Assembly (NCBI RefSeq): GCF_902459465.1
Contig: NC_047066.1
Span: 21,207,047-21,271,046, forward strand
Direction: 5' to 3'
DNA from: Asterias rubens
Lineage: Eukaryota > Echinodermata > Asteroidea > Forcipulatida > Asteriidae
Length of the DNA stretch: 64,000 bases
Shown: in pieces, positions 53,058-64,000 of the stretch
How positions within the stretch are numbered: position 1 is the first letter of the stretch
How the letters are laid out: each line of letters opens with the position of its first letter
The notes under the pieces: model-generated
The model's input: the letters and a program-made list of their open reading frames with translations, nothing else
What the model was told of the DNA's origin: nothing
The model's database searches: none
Made by a program: the position numbers and the translations under genes

Positions 53058-56000
53058 TTAAAGTGTCTCCAGATTATAACCATTAACTCGAATGATAAAA
53101 CATACAATAGTGATAACCATAGCGATGACGGTGACCAATGCACATAGCATTAAAGCTGCACGATCAATCACCAAAGCAACATCCCGCCACAGTAAAACAT
53201 TCTGACTACTTGGCAAGTCACCACTCTGATGCCGTCGATCCTGCATGGACTCCACCTCTGCACTTGGTTGCAATTTAGCTTTAGCTCTTGCCACGGGTGC
53301 GTTGACGATCTTCGATCGGGTCACGGATGCGTAGAGACTACCCTGGGATGTATTGATGGTTTCCGATTGGACAAGGCGGTTTTCTCCCCAACCAGCCACC
53401 CGGCAATAACTCACTCTTGACGGCGTTAACTCTGTGTCAGTGCCGGTCAAATTTCCGGGATTTGTTTCCCCGAGACTAACGGTATCAGGATTGCTGAAAC
53501 TCCCATCACGTTTCCCCGTGTTTTGGGGTTGCTCTGGAGTTTTCTCCCAAGCTTGGTACCGCACCAACTTAGAAATAACTTTGAGTACAAGCCACTTCAT
53601 CCAACGGGGTATGGGGCGCCTGTTGTCGCGATAATACAAATTCAGAACTGTCACGGTGCACACAATGGAGAAACACGACAGGGCAATCATTGGAGTAAAA
53701 TAGTATCCTGAAATAAACAAAAATATTACCGACATTAAACACCAATGATTGTAGAACATTTTCAGGTAAAAGTTCTAAAACATTTACGACAATTTGATAA
53801 CAAAGTCCTTCGAACTCCCGTGATATTCAAATTAAAACAGAGTTGACTTTGACCCTTTGACCATCAACAAACTGAGTTAAAATTGAGTTGAACTTATATA
53901 TTTATAAGGAATCCTTTGTTGGAAAATCAGTCCATCACAAAACTAAATTCGAACTCCAGCCCCCTCTTTAAAAACAACTCAAGATAACTTACCAATGATT
54001 GGTGTGTTGTCCGATGTGGGCGGCACCGAATTACTGATGAGTTGCTGGAACAGAACCAACGACAATAAGTTTGTCATACCCAGTGATATCTTCTCCCCCG
54101 ACTCAGGGGGCAAGACAAACACCATGAGATTCAGAAGAGACAACAGCACACATGGCAAGACGATCTCAAGCAAGTAAAACAGCGGCCTTCTACGTAGATG
54201 AATGGAGTACGATAACTCCGGGAAGCTAAGACCACCGATTGTGGAATCCTTCGCGGTGATTGTAACTTTTAGAAGCTCCCATACCCCGATGTCTGAGTAG
54301 AAAGTCTGATTAGCATGGTTCTTCATTTTGGTGAAGTTCATTTCCGTAGCACTGTAAACCCACGAGGTGAACTTTAGTGTGCAGACCTGGGTATCGAAGG
54401 GGAAGAGGCGTGCATCGATACGGCAGGAGCTTTTCAGGATTGCCGGTGTGCTCCAATAAACAAATCCATCACTATAGACGAGAACTGGAATGTCTTTATA
54501 GCTTTCGAAGTCTCTATGCACACTGTAATCCAAAAGGGAAAGTAAAACAAAATCGATTAGCATTATTAAAATAAATGTCTTGTAGCAATTTCATGGTTCG
54601 GGCATCAGTCAACATTTCGTAATGCTCTTAGTATTAACCCTATTACACCGACATTGCAATCTATAAGATTTGGTTTCCGTCCAACCGCGCAACGCATGGT
54701 TTACCAAACATTAATGCAACGTTAAAACCCACTTTGAAACAGTCAAAGGTAATATCTATATACTTTGCACGATTTGGGGCAGAGGGTACTCCATGAATTT
54801 CCAAATATAATATTTTCCTCTTGTACGGAAGTACACCCCTTAAAACCTCAAAAGAAGTCCTGTGATTCCAGGCATGCAATGGAAACACAATGTGGTACAC
54901 CATAAACAATAGAACTTTATCATGGTGCGGCCATCTTGATTTTCTCCCATTCAAATCAATGTAACCAAACCGAGGCTGAAAGGAGAATCGGTCTGGTTCT
55001 TTTTAATACAATGAATTGTATGATGTTGTTGGAGACAGGGAACATGACCAAGATGGTGTCAGCATGATAAAGGTCTGTATCGAGCACCAAATGGTGATGG
55101 AAATTGTGTCCCTACCCTTTATACAGTGTAGTATCGGGGAGCCAAATTTGTGATCTGTGCACGTATAAATAATCCACGTCATTGTGTTCTGTAGGATCCC
55201 ATTGCATGAACTCGTCCGTCCAACTCTAAAACAAAAGGGGAAAACACCACAATAAGAATTCTGAATTGAAGTTGATTCTACAAAATCTCAATGAAGAGTG
55301 CGAGAGACTACTTTTATTTCTAAGGGATTTATTTCAAACAATTTAAGAAATGTATAGTTACCTGTGACAACCAGGCTGATATTTCAATTGTTTGGTGGCG
55401 CTCGCTCTGAGTTAAAGAAAACAACAAATAGCTTGTCAATCAACAAGAAAACACATCATTTCTAGCTAGTATAACATTACATTTAATTTCCCATGCAGAA
55501 GTTTAACTCCCAATGTTGATTGATTTATAAGTGGCAGAAAACCGATCGAACAGTTTTGTTGAACAACAAACTAGTTTACATTACTTGCTAACGCCCCTTC
55601 TTCTGTAACTTTTCGTTACGCCCCTATTTCGGGAACACGGCTAATTCTTATGTGATGAGAACTGCAACGAATGTTTTCACCAATTCTATAACTTGTACAA
55701 TGAGTATAAGCTGAAGCTGCAATGAGGCTCTTACCAATTCTATAACTTGCGCAAGGAATATAGCTGGAACTACAAAAAAAAGAGTTCTTACCAATTCTAT
55801 AACTTGTGCAAGGAGTAGCTGAAACTGAACCGTAGTAGTCTCATACATGTCATAGACCGGGCGAGTAGATGGGTATCCATAGTTATCAAGTAGTTCTTTC
55901 AGTAAGACGTTCTGAGCACTCATCGGGTGGAGACATCCTGAAAGGAAATGTGACCAAACATTACTTCGTGGGTTTAAAGAAAGCAATACAATATATAATC

Positions 56001-56357
56001 TCATAACCGTGGGGAAAATTCAAATGTCAAAATCAACATCCCATTTTGTTTACTTGTTCTGAAACCAGCAGCTGTTGACTTACTTTGTATTTTACTTAAA
56101 CCATGTTGTCTTAATCTAAGAGTGACACATCCAAACTCAGAAATTAATAAATTCATCACCATATTTTACGGTTTTAAAATAATTGAAGAACCATAATGCA
56201 TCTGCATTTAACCGGAGAATGCATAATGTCCATTTTTATTTTCTTAAATAATTATAAAGCAACCATATGTAGATAAAAAAAAATTGGAAAAGTTCTTACC
56301 GCTCTCTTGGAACACTGACGGAAATATCAGGAGCACAACCCACTTCGCCAAATCCAT
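53058..56357 (-). CDS. Nicotinic acetylcholine receptor-like non-alpha subunit D
   Basis: Six coding exons on the minus strand, 5' to 3': 56,357-56,300; 55,937-55,792; 55,406-55,362; 55,225-55,116; 54,522-53,993; 53,707-53,058. They encode 512 residues in an intact frame. The signal peptide is short (WVVLLIFPSVFQESG). Loop D is ISAWLSQ, loop [10 protein letters not shown], the Cys-loop C153-C167, loop B TSWVYSA. Loop C (KDSTIGGLSFPELSY) has no vicinal cysteines, so it is non-alpha and would supply a complementary face. The pore reads EKISLGMTNLLSLVLF with Ser at 2'. M3 is YYFTPMIALSCFSIVC; the MA helix is LLWRDVALVIDR. The exon 4 donor is a weaker GTAGGG. The end of exon 2 is repeated twice more in the following intron with donors in frame. 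The gene ends about 4.4 kb from convergently oriented gene C. Confidence 0.91.
55648..55800 (-). repeat. Triplicated 3' end of gene D exon 2 with its donor
   Basis: The end of exon 2 (CAAGTTATAGAATTGGT on the minus strand) occurs three times, with donors at 55,791-55,790 (GTAAGA), 55,734-55,733 (GTAAGA) and 55,680-55,679 (GTGAAA). The spacings are 57 and 54 bases, both multiples of three, and the frame between them has no stop. Confidence 0.88.
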
Positions 56358-57200
56358 TTCGGTGCACAATCTGTATTCTCAAAGTACACAGATCCGTAAG
56401 TTGCAGTTCCTTAACTTGTCGATTGATGCGCGGTCTAACAGCTTTCAAACGGCAATGAATGTATCATGTGCAATTATGCCGATTAAATGATGACGCTATT
56501 TTAATTTACGTTTTTCATGGACACTGATTGAATAAGATGGTTAATGGGTATGATATCATGCAGTGTATAGCCAAATGACCCGTAGACTCCATCTCAATAC
56601 CTTTTATGTTCGTTTATTGAATTCATTATTCATTATACTTCTAAATGATAGATACACGGTTTTAATGGAAGAGGAGGCTTATTTAAGTCATTCGGCTCGG
56701 ACTTTAGATTCGGAACAATCTGTTGACAATTAATTACACCATGATACAATTATTATGCAATATGCCTATCTAAATTTGAGTTTCGTTATTACCGATCGTT
56801 TGTTGTTAATTACATTTCTTTGTCGAGGCCATTCGAACTTCGCCAGTGAGGAGAACTAACTTTTAATATTTCCTATTAACACATATATAACATATCTACT
56901 ATAAGTTTTTATTTATTCTCCACTACCAAATCCCAAAAATAACCGCCTGGTATTCACCAAGCGGCAGCCAACAGGCTTACCAAGCAGCCGCTTCCCCCAC
57001 TCATTCAAGGCCCGTCCGTTAGCCTAGCTATAAAAGCTGTAAACTGTACGATGAAGTCTACTTAACAAACAGCATCTTTAAACCTGATCAGGTGCTCAGG
57101 GTTCGATTGAAAGTACTAGGATTCACAGATGATCTGTCAGTATTGTCATAGTTACTTGTATTTTATTGTTTCATGTTGACAATGACAATTAAACGTACAA

Positions 57201-57343
57201 GGGGAGACTTTTGGGACGCTTGGTGGCAGCAGACCTACCAGGTAAAATCCATTGTTCTCGGTCATGTGCGCACGCTCAGAACTACGCAAACAATGGAAAT
57301 TTACCTGGTAAGTCTGCTGCCACCTAGCGTCCCAAAGTCTCCC
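57201..57343. repeat. Fold-back element between genes D and E
   Basis: Arms of about 55 bp: GGGAGACTTTTGGGACGCTT and GCAGCAGACCTACCAGGTAA on the left return inverted at the right end. The centre contains TGTGCGCACGCTCAGAAC. Diverged relatives lie at about 47,755-47,870 and 59,880-59,935. Confidence 0.85.
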
Positions 57344-57573
57344 ATTGGAACAAATAATAATGAGTATAATTGTGAAAACATAGATGCCACATAAATCAAC
57401 ATAAAATTTATAGAAATTTTAAAGATAATATCGAGTGAATTCAGTTAATTCTTTAACTCTGGATTGGTAATGATTCAACGGTTTTTTAGTTTACTATGCA
57501 TTCCCCTAACAATTTAGTCCAGTATCGGCCTATCTTTTAGGAACATATTTGAAGGAGATCACATTGTTGTCTA

Positions 57574-60500
57574 TCAACCATGTTTAATATGCAGGATGTA
57601 ACTTGAGGCAGTTACACCAATTGATCCCAGTGTAACCAGAGTGCTGATGAATAAGGCTGTACGGTCTATCACCAGAGCAACATCTTTCCAGACGTAGCCC
57701 TTGAAAGCACGATCACGGCCTTCTCGTTCCGATGGGTGATCTTCAGCGTGGCCCTTGGTTCTTTCGACGGGGGAGCTGGACGTTTTTGACCGGTTGGTCG
57801 ATGCATAATCTCGCCTCGGTGCAATTTGAAGAGTGTCGGGCTGAAAATGATGGTTCTCTACCCAGTCATCCACCCGGTAAAGATGAATATCTGACGGCAG
57901 CAAGTCACGATGGCTGATAGTCTCGGGCCCGGAGTCCAGACGGCCGTTGTGTGGACATCTTTCGTCGACTGGTTCTTCATCGAGAGTTTCTTCGGGAGCT
58001 GGGTATCTTACTAACTTACCGAGAACTCTGAATGTGAGGTACTTTATCGAGCGAGGTATGGGACGCCGGTTATCCCGATAATAAATGTTGAGGACGACTA
58101 CGGTGATGATGATGGAGAAACATGACAGGGCGATCATACACGTGAAGTAATACCCTATAGGGGGAAAAGACAATAACATTCGCTGAAACATGCACGATTA
58201 TATTGGGTTATTCATTATTTGTACACGAGTGTCTTTGTTGAGAAAGAAGCGGTATATTTTATTGAAAGGAACTTCAAACAAAGTTTCCACCATAAACTAC
58301 ATATTGGCGAATACTCAAAATAATATCAATGACCATAAAACCTTGCTCGGTTAGAAGCACTGCAGCCGTTGGTAGTATACACTATTTCGGGATTGGATTC
58401 CCCTCAAAGGGGTATGATTTGGTTAACCCTTCATCCAAAAACCATTTGATTATAAGAAACATTCATGCATGAATCATTTTATCAGATTTCTGAGGGTGGT
58501 GTACGTTCGCTATGCCTCTGCCAGAGGTGCGGTTGATATTCGCCGTCATTTTGCTAAATGTGGGTAGATTAGACTTTCCTTTGAAAAAGCTTAAACTTTT
58601 AAATGCGTTTTATTGCACGTGCCGTTATACTTTTGTTTTTAAATAGGCATAATTTTAAGTTGATAAAAAGGGGTAAAGTAGTGGGGCATATTTACCAATT
58701 ATTGGAGTGTTTTCTGACGTTGGAGGCAAAAATGACCCAATTAGCTGCTGAAAGAGAATCAGCGACAACAGGTTAGTCACACCCAGTGATATCTTCTCCC
58801 CTGACTCCGGAGGCATTAGAAACACCATGAGATTTAGAAGAGAGAGCAGAACACACGGGATGAAAATATGGAGCAAGAAATAGAGAGGTTTTCTTCTCAG
58901 ATGAATAAGGTAGGATAGCTCAGGGTAGGCTATAGATTCCCCATAGGCATTCGATTCTCGGGTTACCTCTACGTTGAGTAGCTCCCAAACCCCAACATTA
59001 GCGTAGGTGGAAGTTAAAGGTAGTCGTTCAGACTGTGTGAGATTAAGCTGATTGGCACCGTAGGCCCATGATGTAAACCTGAATTCGCAGGACTGGGTAT
59101 CGAATGGGAACATTCTGGCGTTGATTTTACAAGAGGTCTTCAGTGTAGACGGTGAAGACCATTCCACGTGTCCACTATTTTGTACAATCAATGGGATGCC
59201 CTTGTAACTGTCAAACGGTTTGTCAACGCTGTAATTGTAGGCATAAAATAATGCAATTTAGTATCAGTTTAACAAACATCTAACAAGTTAAATAATTTTG
59301 ATTTAAAAGGTTTCTCTGTGCTGCGAAAAACTTTAACCACATGTTGGTAAGCAATTTGATCAAAATTTCGACTTACTTTTTGTAAAGAGTAGTATCTGGC
59401 AGCCATATTTTAGACTTGTCGACGTAAAGAACATCAATGCCGTTGTAATCATTTGGATCCCAAGTTAAATACTCGTCCACCCATATCTGAAAATGTAGAT
59501 AAAATCAACCGGATATAATTAATAAAAACGAACTAGTTTTTTTCAGTTGAACAGAGCACTGATCAAAATTTCATGCTGATCGTTAAAATAGTCATCCGTT
59601 TTTACAACAGCCACCAGAACTCGAACAAGACTATTTTGTAATTACCTTGAATTACATTGCCACAAACGATTCTCCAAATATAACACCAAGATCAAATATT
59701 TAAGTTTTGACGGCCAACTTCACGAAAATAAATTAAGTTTCATTCAGTTTCATTCAGTTTCATTCAAATGCAGGCATGCTTCCCTACATTCAAACTAGGG
59801 TTCCTTTGTAGTCACTTCCCGAGTGACAGGCGGGTACCCATTTCTCGTCTGGATAACTACCTTTAAGCATCACTTTAACCAGGAACAATGGATTCACCTG
59901 GTAAGTATGCTGCCACCAGGCTTCCTGAAAGTCCATTATTTCGTTTTCGTGCGCAAATATACAAGCTACATTTTCGCAATTCTCAAGTTGAATGTGTACA
60001 GCCAATTAATGACAGCGATGCAATTGAAAAGTTGACCAGCCTCTTGCTGTTTGTTTTTGCGAAATTATACGATAATATTATATTAAGTTACAAATAAAAA
60101 GGTAACTACTGGAATAAATCAATTTATTTGCCAATGACTAAATACTGATTGTTAAAGGTTCTAAAACTATAAAACTGTACCTGGCTTAACCAAACTCCCA
60201 TTTCCAAGGTCTGATATCGCTCACTCTGTAAGGAAAAAGAAAAAGTATGGAATCAAATCACGAGTTTCATTAAGGATAAAACAGTGTAAGGTCCTTTAAA
60301 GTTATAATTAGAATGATTTAGTCGCCAGTGATTAAAACAAATCCACCAGAATTTGAAGTATTGGCCACACACCATAACAAGCTTTTGTTCTTCACACACA
60401 ACACAGTAAAACACTATACTTTATAATCAGTTCAACAACAATATACCTAAAACTACAATTATATCTAACATGAAAAATTTCCATTACAATCATTACCAAT

Positions 60501-61101
60501 TCTATGACTTGGCGGATTACCAGACTAAATACCACTGTTGTTACATCCGATACGTTATATACGGGTCGGGTTGATTGGAAACCGTAGCCACCAAGTAGCT
60601 CCTTCAGAAGTACATTCTGGGCACTCATCTGACGACATTCTAAACGCAGAAAGCGGGTATAAATTGTCATTAAAAAACTATATTGCATACGAAAGATGTG
60701 TTATAGTCATTAGTACCAACCAGCAAAACATACCCTTACGTTTACCTGCCGCCCCTTTAACCAAGTAAAGAATATTACACTATAATGATGAAGTGAAAAG
60801 GCAACTTTACTACAGTCCAGGGAGAATGTTTTTTTTTTCTTTCATTCATGAACAACTACAACAGCACTTTGCTGAAAACTTAAAAACAAATGTTCAATGA
60901 CAAACAATGTCTGCACAAACAGAAAACAAAACCTCAAACAATTAAAAATGCATTAGCATGTTCTACAGATTTGTTTAAAAAAAAAGGTTTAAATTATCAG
61001 AAATAAAACTTACCACTCAAAGAGGAAGACGCTGAAACTAACAGGAGAGGCAGAACAATCCACCGCATCATTGACATCAATTTCTGGTGGAGCAATCCCA
61101 T
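57574..61101 (-). CDS. Nicotinic acetylcholine receptor-like non-alpha subunit E
   Basis: Six coding exons on the minus strand, 5' to 3': 61,101-61,014; 60,639-60,497; 60,225-60,181; 59,486-59,377; 59,228-58,696; 58,154-57,574. They encode 499 residues in an intact frame. The N-terminus has a hydrophobic segment (WIVLPLLLVSASSSLSG); an internal Met (MMRW) may be the real start because the first ATG precedes a polar stretch. Loop D is MGVWLSQ, loop [10 protein letters not shown], the Cys-loop C162-C176, loop B TSWAYGA. Loop C (SNAYGESIAYPELSY) lacks the vicinal pair. The pore is EKISLGVTNLLSLILF, then QQLIGS. M3 has an unusual YYFTCMI. The MA helix is YVWKDVALVIDR and M4 ends SYILHIKHG. It lies 1.2 kb upstream of gene D's start on the same strand, and its tail closely resembles gene F. 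Confidence 0.91.
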
Positions 61102-63538
61102 GTCGTAAACGATACAAAGACAAAGCTTCTCCACAGATAATGTCAAACTAAAGATTTATGGTAAGATTTTCCTGTAGATTTTTGTTCATTTACTTGGTCA
61201 GCATGTGACGTACGACCATTGGGCGTGGCATGTCCTCTAGAAAATCGCAAGTTTTTGTTTATATTATCGACCACTAATCGTTGTCTTTATCATTTAAGTC
61301 ATCAGTAGATTCAGACTTTTATAGTTTTATATTGAACAGTTCTATCCGTCTGACCATGTAAACTGTATCGTTTTGGAGCCTGTTGACCAATCAGAAGGCG
61401 GCATTTATGGTCACGCGATACATAAGAGCGTATAATTTAGGAGGTAACTGTGCATCCATGCGAGCTTTATACTGTTACATAACACTTCGTTGACCTCGGT
61501 TTGCTCATAGAGCAAGTTAAATCATTTTGGGGGATGCAGTAGTTCATATGGGAGGACTACAAACAGAGGAAATATTACTCGTGAGATATCACTATAGTAC
61601 AGATATAGTATAGTCAACTACGGCGTAGAATAGATAATAAAACAAAAGACACAAAATCGACAGATGAAGACGACCAACGAAACAATCTTGTAGGATTTTG
61701 GGACTTACAGTAACGAACTTTATCGGAAATCAACAAGGTGCAGATAATAATTATGATGGTACTAACTCCAATGGTCACTCGAGCGATATTATTGTATGTA
61801 AATCTAAGATGTATATGTTGGTATGCTGGTATTCAATGCTACACTCAAATGGGCATAATGGACATACATGTACTATAATAATTAGTAATACCAAATATAA
61901 ACATTTGTATAGCGCTTTACACAGGCGTACATTACAAAAATAAACATTATATACATCATAATAATAATACACTTGACACTTATGAGCATAGTGAAAGAAA
62001 ACAATTGTCACTATGCACGAGAATCGGTTGATTGGCGTGATACTCGGAACGAGTGGTATCAACTACAAATACAGATCCAGGTGAAGGGTGATCGCACGCA
62101 CAATTATGTGACGTCATAAGTCAACTAAGTGGTTAAAATGATCTCCAACTCGTCCAGACTGACAAGTGACATGCACCTCTTTATCCTCTGATTGGATGAT
62201 AAACCCCAAATAATGGAGAAAACAGAGTGCGAGCTCATTATGTTTTTCATTTTGCACTATATGAAATGGGGGTTCATTTTAAGTGGGGTGTACCCACAAC
62301 GGTCTTATATTAATGCGGAGTCCCTCACACTGTAATAAAGAAACAAAGAAACTGGCGGTTTTTTCACTCAACTCGGCTGTTGACTGATTTATCCAACTTG
62401 TATACTCATTGTTGGATATTTGTTGGATAACAAATACAATGCATATGGCAAACACAATAATCATTCAATAAGGTTAGTTTATGGAATTTAAAAGCAACGT
62501 TTTATTGTTGTTAAGCATTACCCTTTATACAACTACAAATTGACATGTTTATTTCTCAATATATGAACTATTTGCTCACTTTATTTTTAAACTTAAAACT
62601 TTTACAATCCATTATGTGATCTCATTGCTTGTATGATCCCCCCCAAAAAAATAAAAATCTAACAGCAGTCACGGGTTCTCCGTTACAGAAGGCCAGTCCT
62701 TCTCTGGAGTTCACCCCATTCATACTGTGCTGTCTTTTATGTATGATACATTTTAAATCGACCATTGTTCATTGTTTATCTGTTTGTATGATGGTATGAA
62801 TGGAAATCAAATAAACAAACAAACAAACAAAAATGCAAAATTGCTACGTATGTCTTCATCAGAGGTCATCGGACTCTTCAATGATTTGGTTAGAGAATGA
62901 ATCCCTAATGGTAACCCATTAGGGCAATGGTATAATGCATAGAGACGCAACGGAAACGTTCGCTTTGCTTCCCGTAATTATTAATTAAAGAGTGTATTCA
63001 ATAAAAGCTTTTGTAGTTAACAATCAGTGGTGTTTGCACAAACGGGTTATGAACACTCGGGTATGCCATATCTTTTCGGAATCGTGAGTACAAATTACTC
63101 TGAATTGTTTGAGGAAAAGATATAGAGCCCCGGTCGTCATATACTATCGACCTATCATCAGGTGGACGTTTCTAATTTATAAATAGGCGCAGCCAGTCTT
63201 GAGTTTATTATTATACATAGATTATCGCTAATGTATTAACGAATGACCCAAGTTTACTTCTACTTTCATATTTTATCATAATATACTTTAAAGTACAATA
63301 CAAGAGAGCATTTAATCTAAACTTGAGTTAACGCAAACACAAACACACAGAATCCACAGCTAACTGTTGTAACACGTGCATGGAAAGCGATTTTTTTTTC
63401 GAAAAAAAAATCAAACTTATATAAACATTGAATATCAATGACTTGACAAACTTTACACTGATGTTTAAACATCATTCAAGTTTTAACATAGTTTTAAATG
63501 AGAAGGAGATCACATTATTGTTGTCTTATCACATGGTG
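61102..63538. other. Intergenic region between genes E and F
   Basis: No gene is supported. A short remnant with GTATAGCGCTTTACACAGGC at 61,907-61,926 looks like a LINE or SINE tail, and 62,700-62,832 ends in an (AAAC)n tail after GAATGGAAATCAAATAAAC, another probable non-LTR end. The first few hundred bases above 61,101 should hold the gene E promoter; no TATA box stands out. Confidence 0.5.
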
Positions 63539-64000
63539 TTAATCAACCTTGTTTAGATTCAGAAAATAGCATAAAATAGTTACACAAAATGATGTCAGTG
63601 TAACCAGAGTGCTGATGAGTAAGGCTGCACGGTCAATCACCAAGGCAACATCCCGCCACACCGGACCATTGAAGGCTCGATCATCACTAGCCTGGTGCCC
63701 TTCTCGTGCCGATCGGTGACCTTTGATTTCAGCGTGACGCTTTGCTCTTCCGACGGGGGAGCTGATGGTTTTTGACCGGTTGGTCGATGCATATTCTCGC
63801 TTCTGAGCAATCTGAAGAGTGTCGGGGTGAATATTATGGTTCTCTACCCAGTCATCCACCCGGTAAAGATGAATATCTGACGGGAGAAAGTCAGAGTGGG
63901 TACTGGTCTCGAGCCCGGAGTCCAGACTGCCATTATTTCGGCAATTTTCACCTGCTGGTTCGGCATCGAGAGTTCCTTCGGGAGTTGGGTATTTTACTAA
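63539..64000 (-). CDS. Nicotinic acetylcholine receptor-like subunit F, 3' end only
   Basis: The last 153 codons of a subunit gene whose exon is cut by the right edge. The visible part is the M3-M4 cytoplasmic loop, the MA helix (PVWRDVALVIDRAAL) and M4 (LVTLTSFCVTILCYFLNL), ending KVD before the stop. It is a close paralogue of gene E: LVKYPTPEGTLD, FLPSDIHLYRVDDWVEN, HPDTLQIAQ and YASTNRSKTISSPV all align with E in order. Whether it is alpha or non-alpha cannot be seen directly because loop C is outside the window; the similarity to E suggests non-alpha. The frame is open throughout. Confidence 0.88.
   Translation of the reverse strand, partial: LVKYPTPEGTLDAEPAGENCRNNGSLDSGLETSTHSDFLPSDIHLYRVDDWVENHNIHPDTLQIAQKREYASTNRSKTISSPVGRAKRHAEIKGHRSAREGHQASDDRAFNGPVWRDVALVIDRAALLISTLVTLTSFCVTILCYFLNLNKVD

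Overview
This window is animal nuclear DNA: spliced genes with GT/AG introns, microsatellites, a LINE, tRNA-derived SINEs and many fold-back elements. The repeat families and gene content fit a marine deuterostome, most likely an echinoderm. I lean towards a sea star because two of the fold-back families look familiar from that group, but that is from memory and not checked. Apart from one GAS2-like gene at the left edge, every recognisable gene is a nicotinic acetylcholine receptor-like (Cys-loop) subunit.

Layout. 1-6,600: a GAS2-like calponin-homology coding exon (minus, 1,177-2,157), with a likely 5' UTR exon and promoter near 5,928-6,600. 7,283-27,230: a tandem duplication of about 9-10 kb carrying two near-identical subunit genes, A1 (7,728-14,393) and A2 (17,009-23,515). 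Each copy also carries the promoter and first exon start of the next gene; copy 1 ends in a 31-bp relic of that exon, copy 2 runs into the intact gene. 27,200-35,337: gene B. 39,980-48,619: gene C. 53,058-56,357: gene D (minus). 57,574-61,101: gene E (minus). 63,539-64,000: 3' part of gene F (minus, cut by the window edge).

All five full-length gene models inferred by hand (A1, A2, B, C, D) plus E share one architecture: six coding exons of about 55-88, 143-149, 45, 110, 530-542 and 524-650 bp, with conserved intron phases 1-0-0-2-1. They give intact frames of 474-512 residues. Exon 1 is a signal peptide, exons 2-4 the N-terminal part with loops D and A, exon 5 the Cys-loop, loops B and C, M1 and M2, and exon 6 M3, the cytoplasmic loop, MA helix and M4.

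The two strands differ in subunit type. The plus-strand genes (A1, A2, B, C) are alpha-type, with the vicinal Cys-Cys of loop C, an extra Cys two residues before the Cys-loop, Gln at pore position 2' and an acidic residue at 20'. The minus-strand genes D and E lack all four and have Ser at 2'; F is too short to classify directly but its tail resembles E. The two arrays converge tail to tail around 48.6-53.1 kb. A reasonable inference is a linked set of alpha and non-alpha subunits that might form heteromeric cation channels; assembly, ligand and expression cannot be read from the sequence.
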